Below, piece after piece: positions 45,174 to 54,659 of a DNA stretch of 64,000 nt. The first letter of the stretch is position 1. Each line of letters opens with the position of its first letter. The position numbers and the translations under genes were made by a program. The stretch is from Cohnella nanjingensis. GTDB taxonomy: Bacteria > Bacillota > Bacilli > Paenibacillales > Paenibacillaceae. The stretch is taken from assembly GCF_014212125.1 (NCBI RefSeq), contig NZ_JACJVP010000008.1, positions 1 through 64,000 on the forward strand. The letters are read 5' to 3'. The notes under the pieces are model-generated. The model made no database searches. It was not told the origin of the DNA and saw only the letters and a list, made by a program, of their open reading frames with translations.

Positions 45174-46598
45174 TCACCGCGCAGGATCGTTCAGCTTCTT
45201 GCCCCAGACGGCCTGCCCGGTCCCGTCCAGCCCGGTGAAGACGAGGGTGGGCCGGTTCAACTCCCAGTCCCATGAAGGGAGCAGCAGGACGGTCTCCACG
45301 GTATCCGCGCCGTCCTCTCCCGACCAGGTCAAGGTGAGCGTATGTTCGCCATCGAACGACCAGCTGTCCTTGCCGTCGGCAGCGTCGATCTTCCCGCCCT
45401 TCAGCAGCCGGAGCGGCTCCGATTCCGCCTGTCCGTCGATCCAGCGCGGCTGCACGAGGCGCTCCCAGTCTCCGGGGATGTCCACGGCCGGGATCCGCTG
45501 AACCCGTTCGCCCGCATACCGCTCCGGCGAGACGACCGGCCAGCCGTCCTTCGTCCACAGGAGCTTGCGGACATGCAGATACATCCAGCTCGGATCGCCT
45601 TCCGGGCGCGCATGATGCACGATGTAGTCGTCATCGCCGTCCTGCAACACGGAGTTGTGGCCCGGCGCGGTCCAGCCCTCCGACTCTCCGAACTTGTAGC
45701 CGCCCAGGATCTTCGTCCCGACGTCGAAAGACGGATCATAAGCCGTATCCGTCAACTCCCTGCCGTTAAAGTCGACATAGGGACCGTCGATGGCATCGGC
45801 TCGGCCGACCCGGACGTTGTAATCGGAAGACAGCGAGTCGTAGGAGACGAACAGATAGTACTTCTTGAACGCCGGCTTGTAGACGATATAGGGCCCTTCG
45901 ACCGCGCCCGACGCCGTCTGCGGATTCCGCGCGGCGATCCGCCGGCCGAACCCCGGCTCCCGGAGCTTGCCCGTTGCGAGATCGAGCGGGGCGATATGGA
46001 TGCCGTCGAAGAACGATCCATAGACGAACCAGGGATCCCCGGCGGCATCGATCGCAATCTGGGGATCGATCGCATTCGGCCCGTCGCCGGCTCCGGTCTT
46101 GATCACCTCGCCCTCGTCCCGCCAGGGCCCCTCCATCGATGCGCTGGTCGCCAGACCGATGTAGGACGTGTTGGAGCCGAACGTGGAGGAGGCATAGTAC
46201 AGCTTATATTGTTCTCCGAACTTGTGTACATCCGGCGCCCATAGCGTCGGACCGCCGGTCCACGCCTTCGCCGCGTCCGGTACGCCGTCGAACGCATGGC
46301 CGACCCACTCCCATCGGATGAGGTCCTTCGACTTGCGCACCATCAACCCCGGTTTCGGCTCGCCGCCGACCTTGACGTCGGTCGACACGACGTAGTAGGT
46401 CCCGTCGTCCGTCTTGATGATGGACGGATCGTGCGCGTTCGTCGTCGTCCAGGCCGATTCGTCGTTCAGGTTGTCCGTATCGTACATCTTCGTTTCGGGC
46501 GGAGAGGGAGGATAGACCGCCTTGCCATCCGCTCCGCTGCAGCCGCCGAGCATCACCATCATCGCTACCCCCAGTCCGACAAGCAGCAGTATTCTCAT
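45174..46598 (-). CDS. GH43 arabinan endo-1,5-alpha-L-arabinosidase-like lipoprotein
   Basis: A 474-residue five-bladed beta-propeller glycosidase, anchored by lipobox LGGC (Cys20). The GH43 residues are seen at Asp57 (AHDPS, base), Asp178 (AIDPQ, pKa modulator) and Glu234 (VEGPY, acid). The C-terminal about 130 residues form the extra beta domain typical of AbnA-type enzymes. Outside the cell it would cut arabinan into oligosaccharides for the adjacent importer. It lies 3 bp after the permease gene, the last gene of the operon. Confidence 0.85.
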   Translation of the reverse strand: MRILLLVGLGVAMMVMLGGCSGADGKAVYPPSPPETKMYDTDNLNDESAWTTTNAHDPSIIKTDDGTYYVVSTDVKVGGEPKPGLMVRKSKDLIRWEWVGHAFDGVPDAAKAWTGGPTLWAPDVHKFGEQYKLYYASSTFGSNTSYIGLATSASMEGPWRDEGEVIKTGAGDGPNAIDPQIAIDAAGDPWFVYGSFFDGIHIAPLDLATGKLREPGFGRRIAARNPQTASGAVEGPYIVYKPAFKKYYLFVSYDSLSSDYNVRVGRADAIDGPYVDFNGRELTDTAYDPSFDVGTKILGGYKFGESEGWTAPGHNSVLQDGDDDYIVHHARPEGDPSWMYLHVRKLLWTKDGWPVVSPERYAGERVQRIPAVDIPGDWERLVQPRWIDGQAESEPLRLLKGGKIDAADGKDSWSFDGEHTLTLTWSGEDGADTVETVLLLPSWDWELNRPTLVFTGLDGTGQAVWGKKLNDPAR

Positions 46599-46601
46599 AA
46601 C

Positions 46602-47438
46602 CTACCCTTTAACGCCGGAGATGGCGACGGATTCAATGATTTGCTTCTGGAATACGAGGAACACGATCAGCATCGGCAGCAGAGCGACAACGGATGCGGC
46701 CATGATCAGCGGATAGTCCGTCTGAATCGCATAGGTCGCGTTGTAGTTGGCGATAACGAGCTGCAGCGTCTGCTTCTCGGGCGAATTGAGGTAGATGATC
46801 GGCGCCAAATAATCGTTCCAGATCGCCATGAACCACAAAATGAGTTGAGCGGCGATGGCCGGCCGGATGAGCGGAAACACGATCCGCGAATAGATGCCCG
46901 CGTACGAGCTGCCGTCGATCTTGGCCGCTTCGATCAGGGCGTTCGGCACGCTGGCCAGATATTGCCGCAGGAAGAAGATCATGACGATATTGCCGAACAG
47001 CCCCGGGACGATAAGCGGCAGCAGCGTATCGACCCACCCCGCCTGCGAGAAGAGGATGAACTGCGGGATCATGACCGATGGATACGGGATCATAAGGGAG
47101 GCGATCAGCAGCAGGAAAATCTTGTTTTTCCCCGGGAAACGCAGCTTCGAGAACGCAAACGCGGCCATGCTAGAGGTGAACGTCCCGACGAGCGTCACCG
47201 TCATTGCTACGATAAAGCTGTTCTTGATCCCGCTTAAGAGCGGGCCTTTATCCCAGATCTCGGCATACTTGCCGAAGTGCATCGGATTCGGAATCCATAC
47301 GGGCGGCAGCGCGAACACGTCCATGCGGTCCTTGACCGAAGTCGTGAACATCCAGAGCAGCGGGGCGATCATGAATAGGCCGCCGAACAGCAGAATGACG
47401 AAGATGATCGCGCTCGCCCATTTCCTTTGTAAAGCCAA
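46602..47438 (-). CDS. Carbohydrate ABC transporter permease (AraQ/MalG type)
   Basis: A 278-residue permease with six predicted helices. The EAA-type loop is IEAAKIDGSSYAGIYSRIVFPL. The start is TTG with GGAGG 8 bases upstream. It pairs with the gene at 47586. As for the first importer, the ATPase must come from elsewhere (MsmX-type). The order binding protein, permease, permease, GH43 is typical of arabino-oligosaccharide import. Confidence 0.9.
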   Translation of the reverse strand: MALQRKWASAIIFVILLFGGLFMIAPLLWMFTTSVKDRMDVFALPPVWIPNPMHFGKYAEIWDKGPLLSGIKNSFIVAMTVTLVGTFTSSMAAFAFSKLRFPGKNKIFLLLIASLMIPYPSVMIPQFILFSQAGWVDTLLPLIVPGLFGNIVMIFFLRQYLASVPNALIEAAKIDGSSYAGIYSRIVFPLIRPAIAAQLILWFMAIWNDYLAPIIYLNSPEKQTLQLVIANYNATYAIQTDYPLIMAASVVALLPMLIVFLVFQKQIIESVAISGVKG

Positions 47439-47479
47439 CGCCGGTTCCTCCTTTCTCCATCATTCAGAATTTGCTTGGA

Positions 47480-47520
47480 CATACAGAATGTATAGTTTCA
47501 TACCTATCCATTTCTGTATG
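47480..47520. repeat. Inverted repeat between the two permease genes
   Basis: CATACAGAATG (47480-47490) and CATTTCTGTATG (47509-47520) form an inverted repeat of 8 perfect bp plus two, about 45-80 bp upstream of the permease start at 47438. Possible binding site or RNA hairpin inside the operon. Confidence 0.4.
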
Positions 47521-47585
47521 ACCTCCGATAAAAACGTATCGCCCCCCTCCAGAAGGAGGACAAAGCCGTTTTTACTTGGCGACCG

Positions 47586-48473
47586 CTATTCGTGGATATC
47601 CGACGATTTGTCCAGCCGGAACTGAACGAGCGTCACGATGAAAATGAACAAGCCCAGGATGACGGTCATCGCGGAAGCGTAGCCCATCTGCAGGTTCCCG
47701 AACGCTTTCTGCCAGACGTAGAAGACGACGGTCGCGGACCCGTACTCCGGTCCCCCGGTCGAAGTCATGATGTTGACTTCGGTGAACACCTGAGAGCCGC
47801 CGATGATGCCCGTCACGACAACGAAGAAGGTGACCGGCTTCACCATCGGCCAAGTGATGTGCCGCAGGCGGTGGAACGCGTTCGCTCCGTCCAGCTCCGC
47901 CGCTTCGTAGTAGTCCTTGGGCACGCTCTGCAGAGCCGCCAGATACAGCAGCATCGTATAGCCGAGCCCTTTCCAGATCATCATCAGCATGATGGCGGGC
48001 TTCACCGTATGCTTATCCGCAAGCCAGTTCGGGCCCTTGATCCCGAGCAGGTCCAGGAACTGGTTGACGAGACCGAAGTCGCCGTTGTACGCCAGATTCC
48101 ACATGATCGAGATGGCGGCGAGCGACGAGATGACCGGGATGTAATAGATGACGCGAAATGCCGTCGTCCCGGGAATGCGCCGGTTGAGGCCGAGCGCCAG
48201 CAGCAGCGCCAGGGCGAGTCCGATCGGAATGCCGATCATCATGAACAGCGTGTTGTACATGGCCTTGTAGAACAGTTCGTCCTGGAAGATGTCCTTGAAG
48301 TTGTCCAGGCCGATGAAGTTCATCTGGCCGAGCCCATCCCAGTCCGTGAACGAGCCGTAGACGGAATAGAGTGCCGGGAACAGCGCGAAGATCAGAAAGC
48401 CGAGCACCGGCGGGAGAATAAACAGGTAGCCGTAATAGGCTTCTTTGCGGTAAAGCCTCGAATTTGTCTTCAT
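47586..48473 (-). CDS. Carbohydrate ABC transporter permease (AraP/MalF type)
   Basis: A 295-residue permease with six predicted helices. The EAA loop reads EAAELDGANAFHRLRHITWPMVKP. GAGGTG precedes the ATG. It is separated from the binding-protein gene upstream by a strong hairpin (48510-48537), which probably lowers permease expression relative to the binding protein. Confidence 0.9.
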   Translation of the reverse strand: MKTNSRLYRKEAYYGYLFILPPVLGFLIFALFPALYSVYGSFTDWDGLGQMNFIGLDNFKDIFQDELFYKAMYNTLFMMIGIPIGLALALLLALGLNRRIPGTTAFRVIYYIPVISSLAAISIMWNLAYNGDFGLVNQFLDLLGIKGPNWLADKHTVKPAIMLMMIWKGLGYTMLLYLAALQSVPKDYYEAAELDGANAFHRLRHITWPMVKPVTFFVVVTGIIGGSQVFTEVNIMTSTGGPEYGSATVVFYVWQKAFGNLQMGYASAMTVILGLFIFIVTLVQFRLDKSSDIHE

Positions 48474-48509
48474 GGTTCACCTCGGGTGAATTCCGGTATC
48501 CGAACGAGG

Positions 48510-48537
48510 GTTGTTCCCGCGCGGGCGCGGGAACAAC
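48510..48537 (-). terminator. Strong intercistronic hairpin (attenuator-like)
   Basis: GTTGTTCCCGCGC and GCGCGGGAACAAC form a 13-bp perfect stem with a GG loop. There is no T-run, so it is a partial stop or an mRNA 3'-end stabiliser rather than a full terminator. It lies between the binding-protein and first permease genes. Confidence 0.65.
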
Positions 48538-48564
48538 GCGTCATGATCACCGTGAGTCGTGAAC

Positions 48565-49977
48565 TTATTTGCTCTTGGACTTGGCTTCCTGCTCGATGGC
48601 TTTGTCCAGCAGTTTCTGCATCTTCGGCTGCTCCTGCTTCACGTAGTCTGCCGCGGTCATCTTGCCGTCCAGCACAGGCTGGATATCCGTGAAGAACAGG
48701 TTATACCATTCGGCGTTGTAGGTCAGAATGCCAGGTAGCGGGCGACCGTAATCGTTGACGATCTGGAGGAATTCTTCTTTGTTCGCCGGCTTGGAGGAGG
48801 TGTCGGCCGCCCACGTCTGGGCCATGTCCTGCAGGTTCGGCATTTGGACCTTGGCGTCGGCGAGCATCTTCATGCCTTCTTCGGAGGCCGTCAGGTACAT
48901 GACGAGAGCGGCGGCCTGCTCCGGGTACTTGGTCTTGCTGGAGACGCCGATGCCGAGCGAGCCGATCCACGTGGCGGTCTTGCCGGTGGAGCCGGCCGGA
49001 TACGGGATGAGGTCATAGTCGAACGGCAGCTTGGCGTACGTGCTCAAATCCCAAGGTCCGACCGGGAAGAAGCCGATCTGGCCCTGCATCCACCGTTGGT
49101 ACGTGTCGAGCGTCTGCGCTTCGGCGATCGAAGGCGTCGCTTTGTACTTGTTCTGGATGTCCGCGAAGAGCTGCAGCGCTTCCGCGAACTTGGGTTCGTC
49201 GATCGTGACCTTCGTGCGAGACGCGTCGATCCAGTCGGCGCCGTTGCTCCATACGAGGGACTGAAGGTTCCAGGTGACGTTGAGACCCGTTCCCCATTGA
49301 TCGAGCTTGCCGTCGCCGTTCGTGTCCTTGGTCAGCTGCTGCGAGACTTGGATGAATTCGTCCCACGTGTACGGTTTGTCTTTGTCGGGCAGCGGAATGC
49401 CGGCTTTCTCGAACATCGTCTTGTTGTAGCCCATCGCGAACGGGCCGAGGTCTTTGGGGAGGCCGTAGATATCGCCTTGTCCGACCGTCTGTCCGTCGTA
49501 GCGGTACAGGTCCACGCCTTTTTTCCATACTTTGCTGATGTCGACATCCTTGTTGTCCTGGACGTAACTGTTAATATTGAGCAGCACGCCGCCGTTGACA
49601 TAGGCCTTCAGGTCGCCCGGGTCGAGGTAGAAGACGTCAGGCGCGCTCTTGCCGGTAATGGCCGCTTTGAGTTTGGTGGCGTACTGATCGGCGGCCGTGG
49701 TGATGATCTTGACCTTCACGCCGGGATGATCGGCTTCGAACTTGTCGACCGTCTTCTTGTAGGCCGCTTGCTCGTCCGGACCGCCTCGGAACATGAACGT
49801 CAGCTCCGCCTTCTCGCTGCCGGATTTGTCCGAACCGTCGCCGGACTGGCTGCCGCTCGCTTGACTGCTTGCCGGACCGTTGCCTGCATCGGCGTTGCCG
49901 CCGTTGCTGCAGCCGGAGAGCGCCAACCCTGCCGTTACGAGCAACGTTACTGCGGGAATCCAACCTTTCTTAGCCAT
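48565..49977 (-). CDS. Sugar ABC transporter substrate-binding lipoprotein
   Basis: A 470-residue family 1 solute-binding protein. The signal peptide ends at lipobox LSGC (Cys23), followed by an Asn/Gly/Ser-rich linker (about 24-55). GGAGGGG precedes the ATG. It captures the sugar, probably arabino-oligosaccharides given the flanking GH43 genes. It is the first gene of the importer operon. A weak CRE-like sequence (TGAAACCGCATTCA, 50023-50036) lies upstream. Confidence 0.9.
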   Translation of the reverse strand: MAKKGWIPAVTLLVTAGLALSGCSNGGNADAGNGPASSQASGSQSGDGSDKSGSEKAELTFMFRGGPDEQAAYKKTVDKFEADHPGVKVKIITTAADQYATKLKAAITGKSAPDVFYLDPGDLKAYVNGGVLLNINSYVQDNKDVDISKVWKKGVDLYRYDGQTVGQGDIYGLPKDLGPFAMGYNKTMFEKAGIPLPDKDKPYTWDEFIQVSQQLTKDTNGDGKLDQWGTGLNVTWNLQSLVWSNGADWIDASRTKVTIDEPKFAEALQLFADIQNKYKATPSIAEAQTLDTYQRWMQGQIGFFPVGPWDLSTYAKLPFDYDLIPYPAGSTGKTATWIGSLGIGVSSKTKYPEQAAALVMYLTASEEGMKMLADAKVQMPNLQDMAQTWAADTSSKPANKEEFLQIVNDYGRPLPGILTYNAEWYNLFFTDIQPVLDGKMTAADYVKQEQPKMQKLLDKAIEQEAKSKSK

Positions 49978-50144
49978 CGCATGAACCCCTCCTGAGGATA
50001 TATGTGGCGCCTATAAGCGCAGTGAAACCGCATTCAAAGTCTGGCGAAGCGGCCGCGGCGTTCGCGCGGCGAATAGACTTGCTTGACGAATCGGAAAAGA
50101 TGAGTGCTGCCTGTCTCTACCGATTCGGCTACGAGGCGAAACCG

Positions 50145-51134
50145 TTATTCCTGGCGGCCGTCGGGTACGGGCGCTCCGAAGAACGGCGTCCCGTCAGGCT
50201 TCCAGCCAAACGGCTGCACGCGGGCGTGGCGGTTCGGATCGTACAAGGGGTCGCCTGCGATCTCCTTGTAACTCCGGGCATGGTAGACGAGCAAGTCTTG
50301 CGCGCCGTCCTCCGAGACGGTGAAGCAGTTGTGCCCGGGTCCGTATTGGCTCGCTTCTTCATTCGTCACGAAGACGGGAGACGGCGACTTGGTCCAGGAG
50401 GCCGGGTCAAGCAGATCTGAGCGATCGGAAGCGGAGAGCAATCCCATGCAATAATGATGGTTCGTGGCGCTGGCCGAATAGGTGATGAAGATACGCCCGT
50501 TGCGCTTCAAGACCGCAGGGCCTTCGTTCACCCAGAACCCGATTCGCTCCCAGCCGAATTCGGGCTTCGTCAGCATGATCTGAGGCTGCTTGACGGTCCA
50601 GGGATTCTCCATCTCCGCCAGATACAAGTTCGAATTGCCGGGAATCTCGGGATCGCGCTGCGCCCAGACCAAGTATTGGGCGCCTTCGTGCGAGAAGGAG
50701 GTCGCGTCCAGGGAGAACGACTCCCAAGCGGCCTTGATCTGTCCCTTCTCCGTCCAGTCTCCCGCGAACGGATCCGCAGACGCGCACTCCAGCACGTACA
50801 TCCGGTGATCGAAGAGCCCCTCTCCGTTCGCGCCGGTCTGGGCCGACGCGAAGTAGATGTACCACTTGCCGGCGATGAAGTGGATCTCGGGCGCCCAGAT
50901 ATGGGAGCTCATCTCGCCGCTTGGCCGCTTGCGCCAGACGACGCGCGCATCGGCGAGCCCCAGTCCCTGGATGGTCGGCGATCTGCGGATCTCGATCCGG
51001 TCATACGCCGGTACCGAGCCCGTGAAGTAGTACATTCCGTCCGTGTGCTTGTAGATCCAGGGGTCTGCACGCTGGCTGACGACCGGATTCTCGTAGGGGC
51101 AGCGCAGTTCAGCGGTGTCTTTCATGCGAACCAT
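50145..51134 (-). CDS. GH43 family glycosidase (alpha-L-arabinofuranosidase-type), cytoplasmic
   Basis: A 329-residue five-bladed propeller enzyme without signal peptide, so it acts on imported sugars. Catalytic residues are Asp24 (RADPW), Asp143 (SLDATSF) and Glu204 (NEGPAV). It would release arabinose or xylose from short oligosaccharides. Several in-frame ATGs exist (51158, 51143, 51134, 51125); 51134 is preferred because GAGG lies 9 bases upstream. It is divergent from the ArsR-type regulator and has a CRE-like site in its promoter. Confidence 0.8.
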   Translation of the reverse strand: MVRMKDTAELRCPYENPVVSQRADPWIYKHTDGMYYFTGSVPAYDRIEIRRSPTIQGLGLADARVVWRKRPSGEMSSHIWAPEIHFIAGKWYIYFASAQTGANGEGLFDHRMYVLECASADPFAGDWTEKGQIKAAWESFSLDATSFSHEGAQYLVWAQRDPEIPGNSNLYLAEMENPWTVKQPQIMLTKPEFGWERIGFWVNEGPAVLKRNGRIFITYSASATNHHYCMGLLSASDRSDLLDPASWTKSPSPVFVTNEEASQYGPGHNCFTVSEDGAQDLLVYHARSYKEIAGDPLYDPNRHARVQPFGWKPDGTPFFGAPVPDGRQE

Positions 51135-51450
51135 TTTCACCATCCTCGTGATGTCCATCAGTTGTTAATAAATATACAAATGTATTTTACATGTATTAAC
51201 ATTATCAAAACAGCGCTTTCATGTCAACGGTGTTGTGAATAAAAATATTTTAATATTAATATATATATTAATGATTAGATGGAGGGACGGGGAGAATGCC
51301 GAATCTATGGGAGAATCATTGCAGCCACGTTAATAAAATTATATAGTATTAAGAAGACGTTCTGTTGGTCGTGGCGCCTAGATTATCGCCCTCTACAGCG
51401 GACGGCGGAGCCGTCTTTGCTTGGGTTTGACACGGTATTGGAGGACGATC
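51135..51450. promoter_or_regulatory. Divergent control region of the GH43 and ArsR-type genes
   Basis: A very A/T-rich region. On the minus strand TTGATA, 18 bp, TACATT is a candidate promoter for the GH43 gene; a CRE-like site TGAAAGCGCTGTTT (minus strand, 51221-51208) overlaps its -35 side, and inverted ATACA/TGTAT elements (about 51170-51195) lie in its spacer. The AT-rich tract at 51240-51275 separates it from the regulator. Confidence 0.5.
51208..51221 (-). promoter_or_regulatory. CRE-like site (CcpA) before the GH43 gene
   Basis: TGAAAGCGCTGTTT matches 12 of 14 positions of the consensus TGWAARCGYTWNCW. Placed just upstream of the -35 element, it would give glucose repression of the GH43 gene. 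Confidence 0.55.
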
Positions 51451-52458
51451 ATGAATCTAGACATATCAGACAAATCCTTGCCCGTATACGAGGCGTTGGC
51501 GAGCAGCGTCAGGCTCAAGGTCATTCGGCTGCTGGCCCGGCAATCGATGAATATCCGGGAGCTCTCCGAAGCGGTGGGCCTCAGCAGCGCCATCATGACC
51601 ATGCACATCAAGAAGCTGGAGAAGGCGGGCATCGTTCATAGCGAGATGCAGCCCAGCAGGGGAGGCATGCAGAAGGTGTGCTCCCTGCAAGTGGAGGAAG
51701 CGGAGATCATTTTCCCCAACAAACTCGAGCATATCCGCGAATACCATCAGAGCGAGATCTCCGTGGGCCACTTCACCGACTTCGACGTGGAGCCGACTTG
51801 CGGCCTCGCGACGACCGACCGGTTCATAGGCATCGTCGACGACCCCCGCTCGTTCCTCGCGCCGGAGAGATTCCAGGCGAAGATCCTCTGGTTCAGCGAG
51901 GGCTTTATCGAATACAAGATCCCCAACTTCCTGCTCTCCACCGAGCATCCGAAGGAGCTCGTCATCTCGATGGAGATCGCGTCCGAAGCGCCTCTCACGA
52001 ACAACAACTGGCCATCCGACATTACGTTCTACCTGAACCACGTCAAGCTCGGCACCTGGACCAGTCCCGGCGACTACGGCGACAAACGGGGGAAGTACAA
52101 TCCGGCTTGGTGGCCGGACGACATCAACCAATACGGATTGCTGAAGCACCTGACCGTCACCAATCAGGGCACCCGCATGGATGGCAATGCCATATCGGAC
52201 GTGACGTTGGATCAGGTGAACATCTGGGACAAGCAATGGACCTTGCGGATCGCCATGGAGAGCGGTTCGCGCAACGTAGGCGGGGTCACTCTGTTCGGGA
52301 GCGGATTCGGCAATTACAGACAGGATATTCTGTTCCGTCTCTACTATGAGAAGACGGTGCCTGTCGGTATACCGGAGCTTGCGGAGGAGGAAGATGCCGG
52401 GGCATCGCATGTCGATCAGGGCTCCTCGGAGAGGAAGCCGGACGCAGAGGAGCGCTGA
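51451..52458 (+). CDS. ArsR-type winged-helix regulator with large C-terminal sensor domain
   Basis: A 335-residue protein. The N-terminal 75 residues form an ArsR-type winged helix (VYEALASSVRLKVIRLLARQSMNIRELSEAVGLSSAIMTMHIKKLEKAGIV). The remaining 240 residues look like a beta-sandwich carbohydrate-sensing domain, very unlike metal-sensing ArsR proteins, which are about 100 residues. It lies divergent from the arabinoside GH43 gene, suggesting it senses an arabinose-derived sugar. The ATG at 51451 has GGAGG upstream. Confidence 0.75.
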   Translation: MNLDISDKSLPVYEALASSVRLKVIRLLARQSMNIRELSEAVGLSSAIMTMHIKKLEKAGIVHSEMQPSRGGMQKVCSLQVEEAEIIFPNKLEHIREYHQSEISVGHFTDFDVEPTCGLATTDRFIGIVDDPRSFLAPERFQAKILWFSEGFIEYKIPNFLLSTEHPKELVISMEIASEAPLTNNNWPSDITFYLNHVKLGTWTSPGDYGDKRGKYNPAWWPDDINQYGLLKHLTVTNQGTRMDGNAISDVTLDQVNIWDKQWTLRIAMESGSRNVGGVTLFGSGFGNYRQDILFRLYYEKTVPVGIPELAEEEDAGASHVDQGSSERKPDAEER

Positions 52459-52578
52459 ACAGGCGGCGGAATTCCCGAGGGCGACGCGCCGGAGCGCCCT
52501 GGGGAGGTCTCAAGGACGAAGTCGGCGTGCCTTGGGAGGCACGGCGACCAGGCAAACTTGAGATGGCAGATTCAACCA

Positions 52579-53400
52579 CTATGACTGCCGCACATCCTCG
52601 ATGTAGGCTTCGGGAGAGCGGCCGATCATGGCTTTGAAGCATTTGATGAAGTGCGCTTGGTCGTAGAAGCCCAGGTCCTGCGTCAGCTTGGCCCAATCCG
52701 GGATGTCGCCTTGCTCCATCCGTTCGGCAGCCTCTTGAAGCCGGAACCGCTGGATCACCCACTTCGGGCTGACGCCCACGTAGCGATGGAAGAGACGCTG
52801 TAGGGTTCGTACGTGAAGTCCGAATTGCCTGGCCAAGTCGTCTACCTTCACAAGCTCGCGATCGTCGATGACCGTCTGTACGATCCGGGTCGCGAGTTCG
52901 ACGTTCGGATCCCGGTCCGGCAAGCGAGAGCGGAGGAAACGGTCCGTGACCTGCGCCATCTGTTCGCCGTCATCCAAGGCGCAGATTTGCTTTTCCAACG
53001 TGTCCGGCTCGATGCCGAACGCTTCGCGGAAGCCGATCCGCGTATCGGTCAGCTGCGAGATCGGCTGCTTGCGGTACGGGTAGAAGCCGCCCGGCTGGAA
53101 CTTGACCCCCAGCACGGTGCCTTCTCCCTGGAGCAGGCGGGAACTGCTCGCGCTAGGGATGCCGTACACGCCCGAGTAGGTGCCGGATGTCTCTCGCTCG
53201 AACGAGAGATTGACGTTCGGAAAAGATAAGTTAACCTGACGGTACGGCTCCTGTCCCCGCAAGTCCCACCGGACGACCCAGTAATGCTTCACGAAAAAAG
53301 CCAGATCCGCGCTAGGCGCATAACGCGTCAGGGAAAATCTCCGCATGCCCGCGTCCGCTCTCAGAATTCCTTTGTTCGTGGCATCAACGATCGTCTCCAT
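52579..53400 (-). CDS. AraC family regulator (DUF6597-type N-terminal domain)
   Basis: A 273-residue regulator: an N-terminal sensor domain (about 15-165, with YAPSADLAFFVKHYW and GVKFQPGGFYPY) and a C-terminal AraC HTH (about 180-270; KVDDLARQFGLHVRTLQRLFHRYVG and DLGFYDQAHFIKCFK). The ATG at 53400 has GAGGAGAG 6 bases upstream. It is divergent from the SRPBCC gene, a common pair. Confidence 0.82.
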   Translation of the reverse strand: METIVDATNKGILRADAGMRRFSLTRYAPSADLAFFVKHYWVVRWDLRGQEPYRQVNLSFPNVNLSFERETSGTYSGVYGIPSASSSRLLQGEGTVLGVKFQPGGFYPYRKQPISQLTDTRIGFREAFGIEPDTLEKQICALDDGEQMAQVTDRFLRSRLPDRDPNVELATRIVQTVIDDRELVKVDDLARQFGLHVRTLQRLFHRYVGVSPKWVIQRFRLQEAAERMEQGDIPDWAKLTQDLGFYDQAHFIKCFKAMIGRSPEAYIEDVRQS

Positions 53401-53534
53401 CGGTTCTCTCCTCGCTTCGCTTCGCATTTGTCGCGTTTTTACAATACGGTGCAGGCGCGCCATTCTATACTCGAGAGTACCACTTGATAGAGCTTGGCAC
53501 AAACCTATCTACCAATCGGATGGAGGATGCAATC

Positions 53535-53993
53535 ATGGGACTGAAGGAATTGAAGTATACGATCTACGTGGACGCGAAGCCCGAGCAAGTCTGGCGAATC
53601 TATACGGATGCGGAAGCCACGCGCGCGATCTTCTTCGGCAGCGAGCTGCGTTCGACGTTCGAGGTCGGTGCACCTTACGAATATGTAGGACCGGGTGTAG
53701 ACGGCGGGGAGACCGTCCACGTCTACGGCGAGGTGCTGGCTTATGAGCCCTACCGGTTCCTAAGCTTCACGGAGCATGCCGGACCTTCTTATCGGGAGGA
53801 CCATGCCAAGTGGAAGACCCGGGTATCGATGACGCTGGAGACGGTCGGGAACACGACGAAGGTGACGATCGTGAATGACGAATGGCCGGACGATCATCCT
53901 TCCTATGCCAGCACCCAAGAGAGCTGGCCGATGATGCTCAGCAACATCAAATCGTACGTCGAGACGGGCAAGGCGCTCGACTTCGGCTGGTAA
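53535..53993 (+). CDS. SRPBCC/AHSA1 domain protein
   Basis: A 152-residue START-like lipid/small-molecule-binding fold. N-terminal KYTIYVDAKPEQVWRIYTDAE and the conserved TRVSMTLETVGNTTKVTIVNDEWPD define the AHSA1 (Aha1 C-terminal-like) subgroup. Function unknown. GGAGG lies 8 bases before the ATG. It is probably regulated by the divergent AraC gene. Confidence 0.82.
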   Translation: MGLKELKYTIYVDAKPEQVWRIYTDAEATRAIFFGSELRSTFEVGAPYEYVGPGVDGGETVHVYGEVLAYEPYRFLSFTEHAGPSYREDHAKWKTRVSMTLETVGNTTKVTIVNDEWPDDHPSYASTQESWPMMLSNIKSYVETGKALDFGW

Positions 53994-54039
53994 GACCGGG
54001 CAGAACAAGTGCTGCCGTCTGAACATATGGCATGAAAGA

Positions 54040-54074
54040 GCAGGGCGCCGCTAAGCGGGCGCCCTGCTTTTTTG
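54040..54074 (+). terminator. Rho-independent terminator
   Basis: GCAGGGCGCC and GGCGCCCTGC form a 10-bp stem, followed by TTTTTT. Confidence 0.9.
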
Positions 54075-54236
54075 CGCGCTTGGAGGCAGGCAGGGGCAGC
54101 TTATCACACCACAACGAATGTTGAAGCCGACACAACCCTGATTTCTGCCTCAGTTTATTAACCATGTTCAACCGGAGTCAAACCATTTAAGATGAAGTTA
54201 CAGTTCAAGTAACATTGAGGGAGGAGAGATGGTCTC

Positions 54237-54638
54237 TTGAAAAAAATATTTTATATTTCTCTAATTGCAGTAGCTGCTTTTTTAATAGTAGCAGGCTGCT
54301 CATCAAGTCGTAAGAACGATACTAGCAACGAATTTTTTTCTAAGGAAAGCGGCACCTATGCAGGATACTTATTCTGGAATTTGGATTCTGACGTAAACGA
54401 ACTGAATAAGGAACTTCTGAGTATTGTGAATTCCAACCAAGTCATGCAGTCTATCCGTTTTAGCAAAGTGGAGATCATCAGTATGAATGACAAAAACCGA
54501 GTAGATGATGTTAAAGAGCTCGGCATCCAGAAAAGTCCGACTTTAATCATTTTCGATACCGATAAGTTGGTCTTGCAAACAAGCGATCTTAAGGAATTGT
54601 ACAATTTGGCTGATCAACTTAAGGGAGAAAAGGGTTAA
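54237..54638 (+). CDS. Small lipoprotein, 133 aa, unknown function
   Basis: Signal peptide with lipobox VAGC (Cys21), then a domain of about 105 residues with KVEIISMNDKNRVDDVKELGIQKSPTLIIFDTDKLV, a pattern reminiscent of a thioredoxin-fold half (no CxxC). Its base composition is clearly more A/T-rich than the neighbours (AAA/TTT codons). TTG start with GGGAGGAG upstream. Possibly acquired by transfer. Confidence 0.6.
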   Translation: MKKIFYISLIAVAAFLIVAGCSSSRKNDTSNEFFSKESGTYAGYLFWNLDSDVNELNKELLSIVNSNQVMQSIRFSKVEIISMNDKNRVDDVKELGIQKSPTLIIFDTDKLVLQTSDLKELYNLADQLKGEKG

Positions 54639-54659
54639 TAGAGGGAGAGAGGGGCGAAC

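Noticed and set aside
46296..48692. Large plus-strand frames opposite the permease and GH43 genes
   Set aside because: Arg/His/Asp-rich shadows of the minus-strand permeases, which have clear EAA loops and helices.
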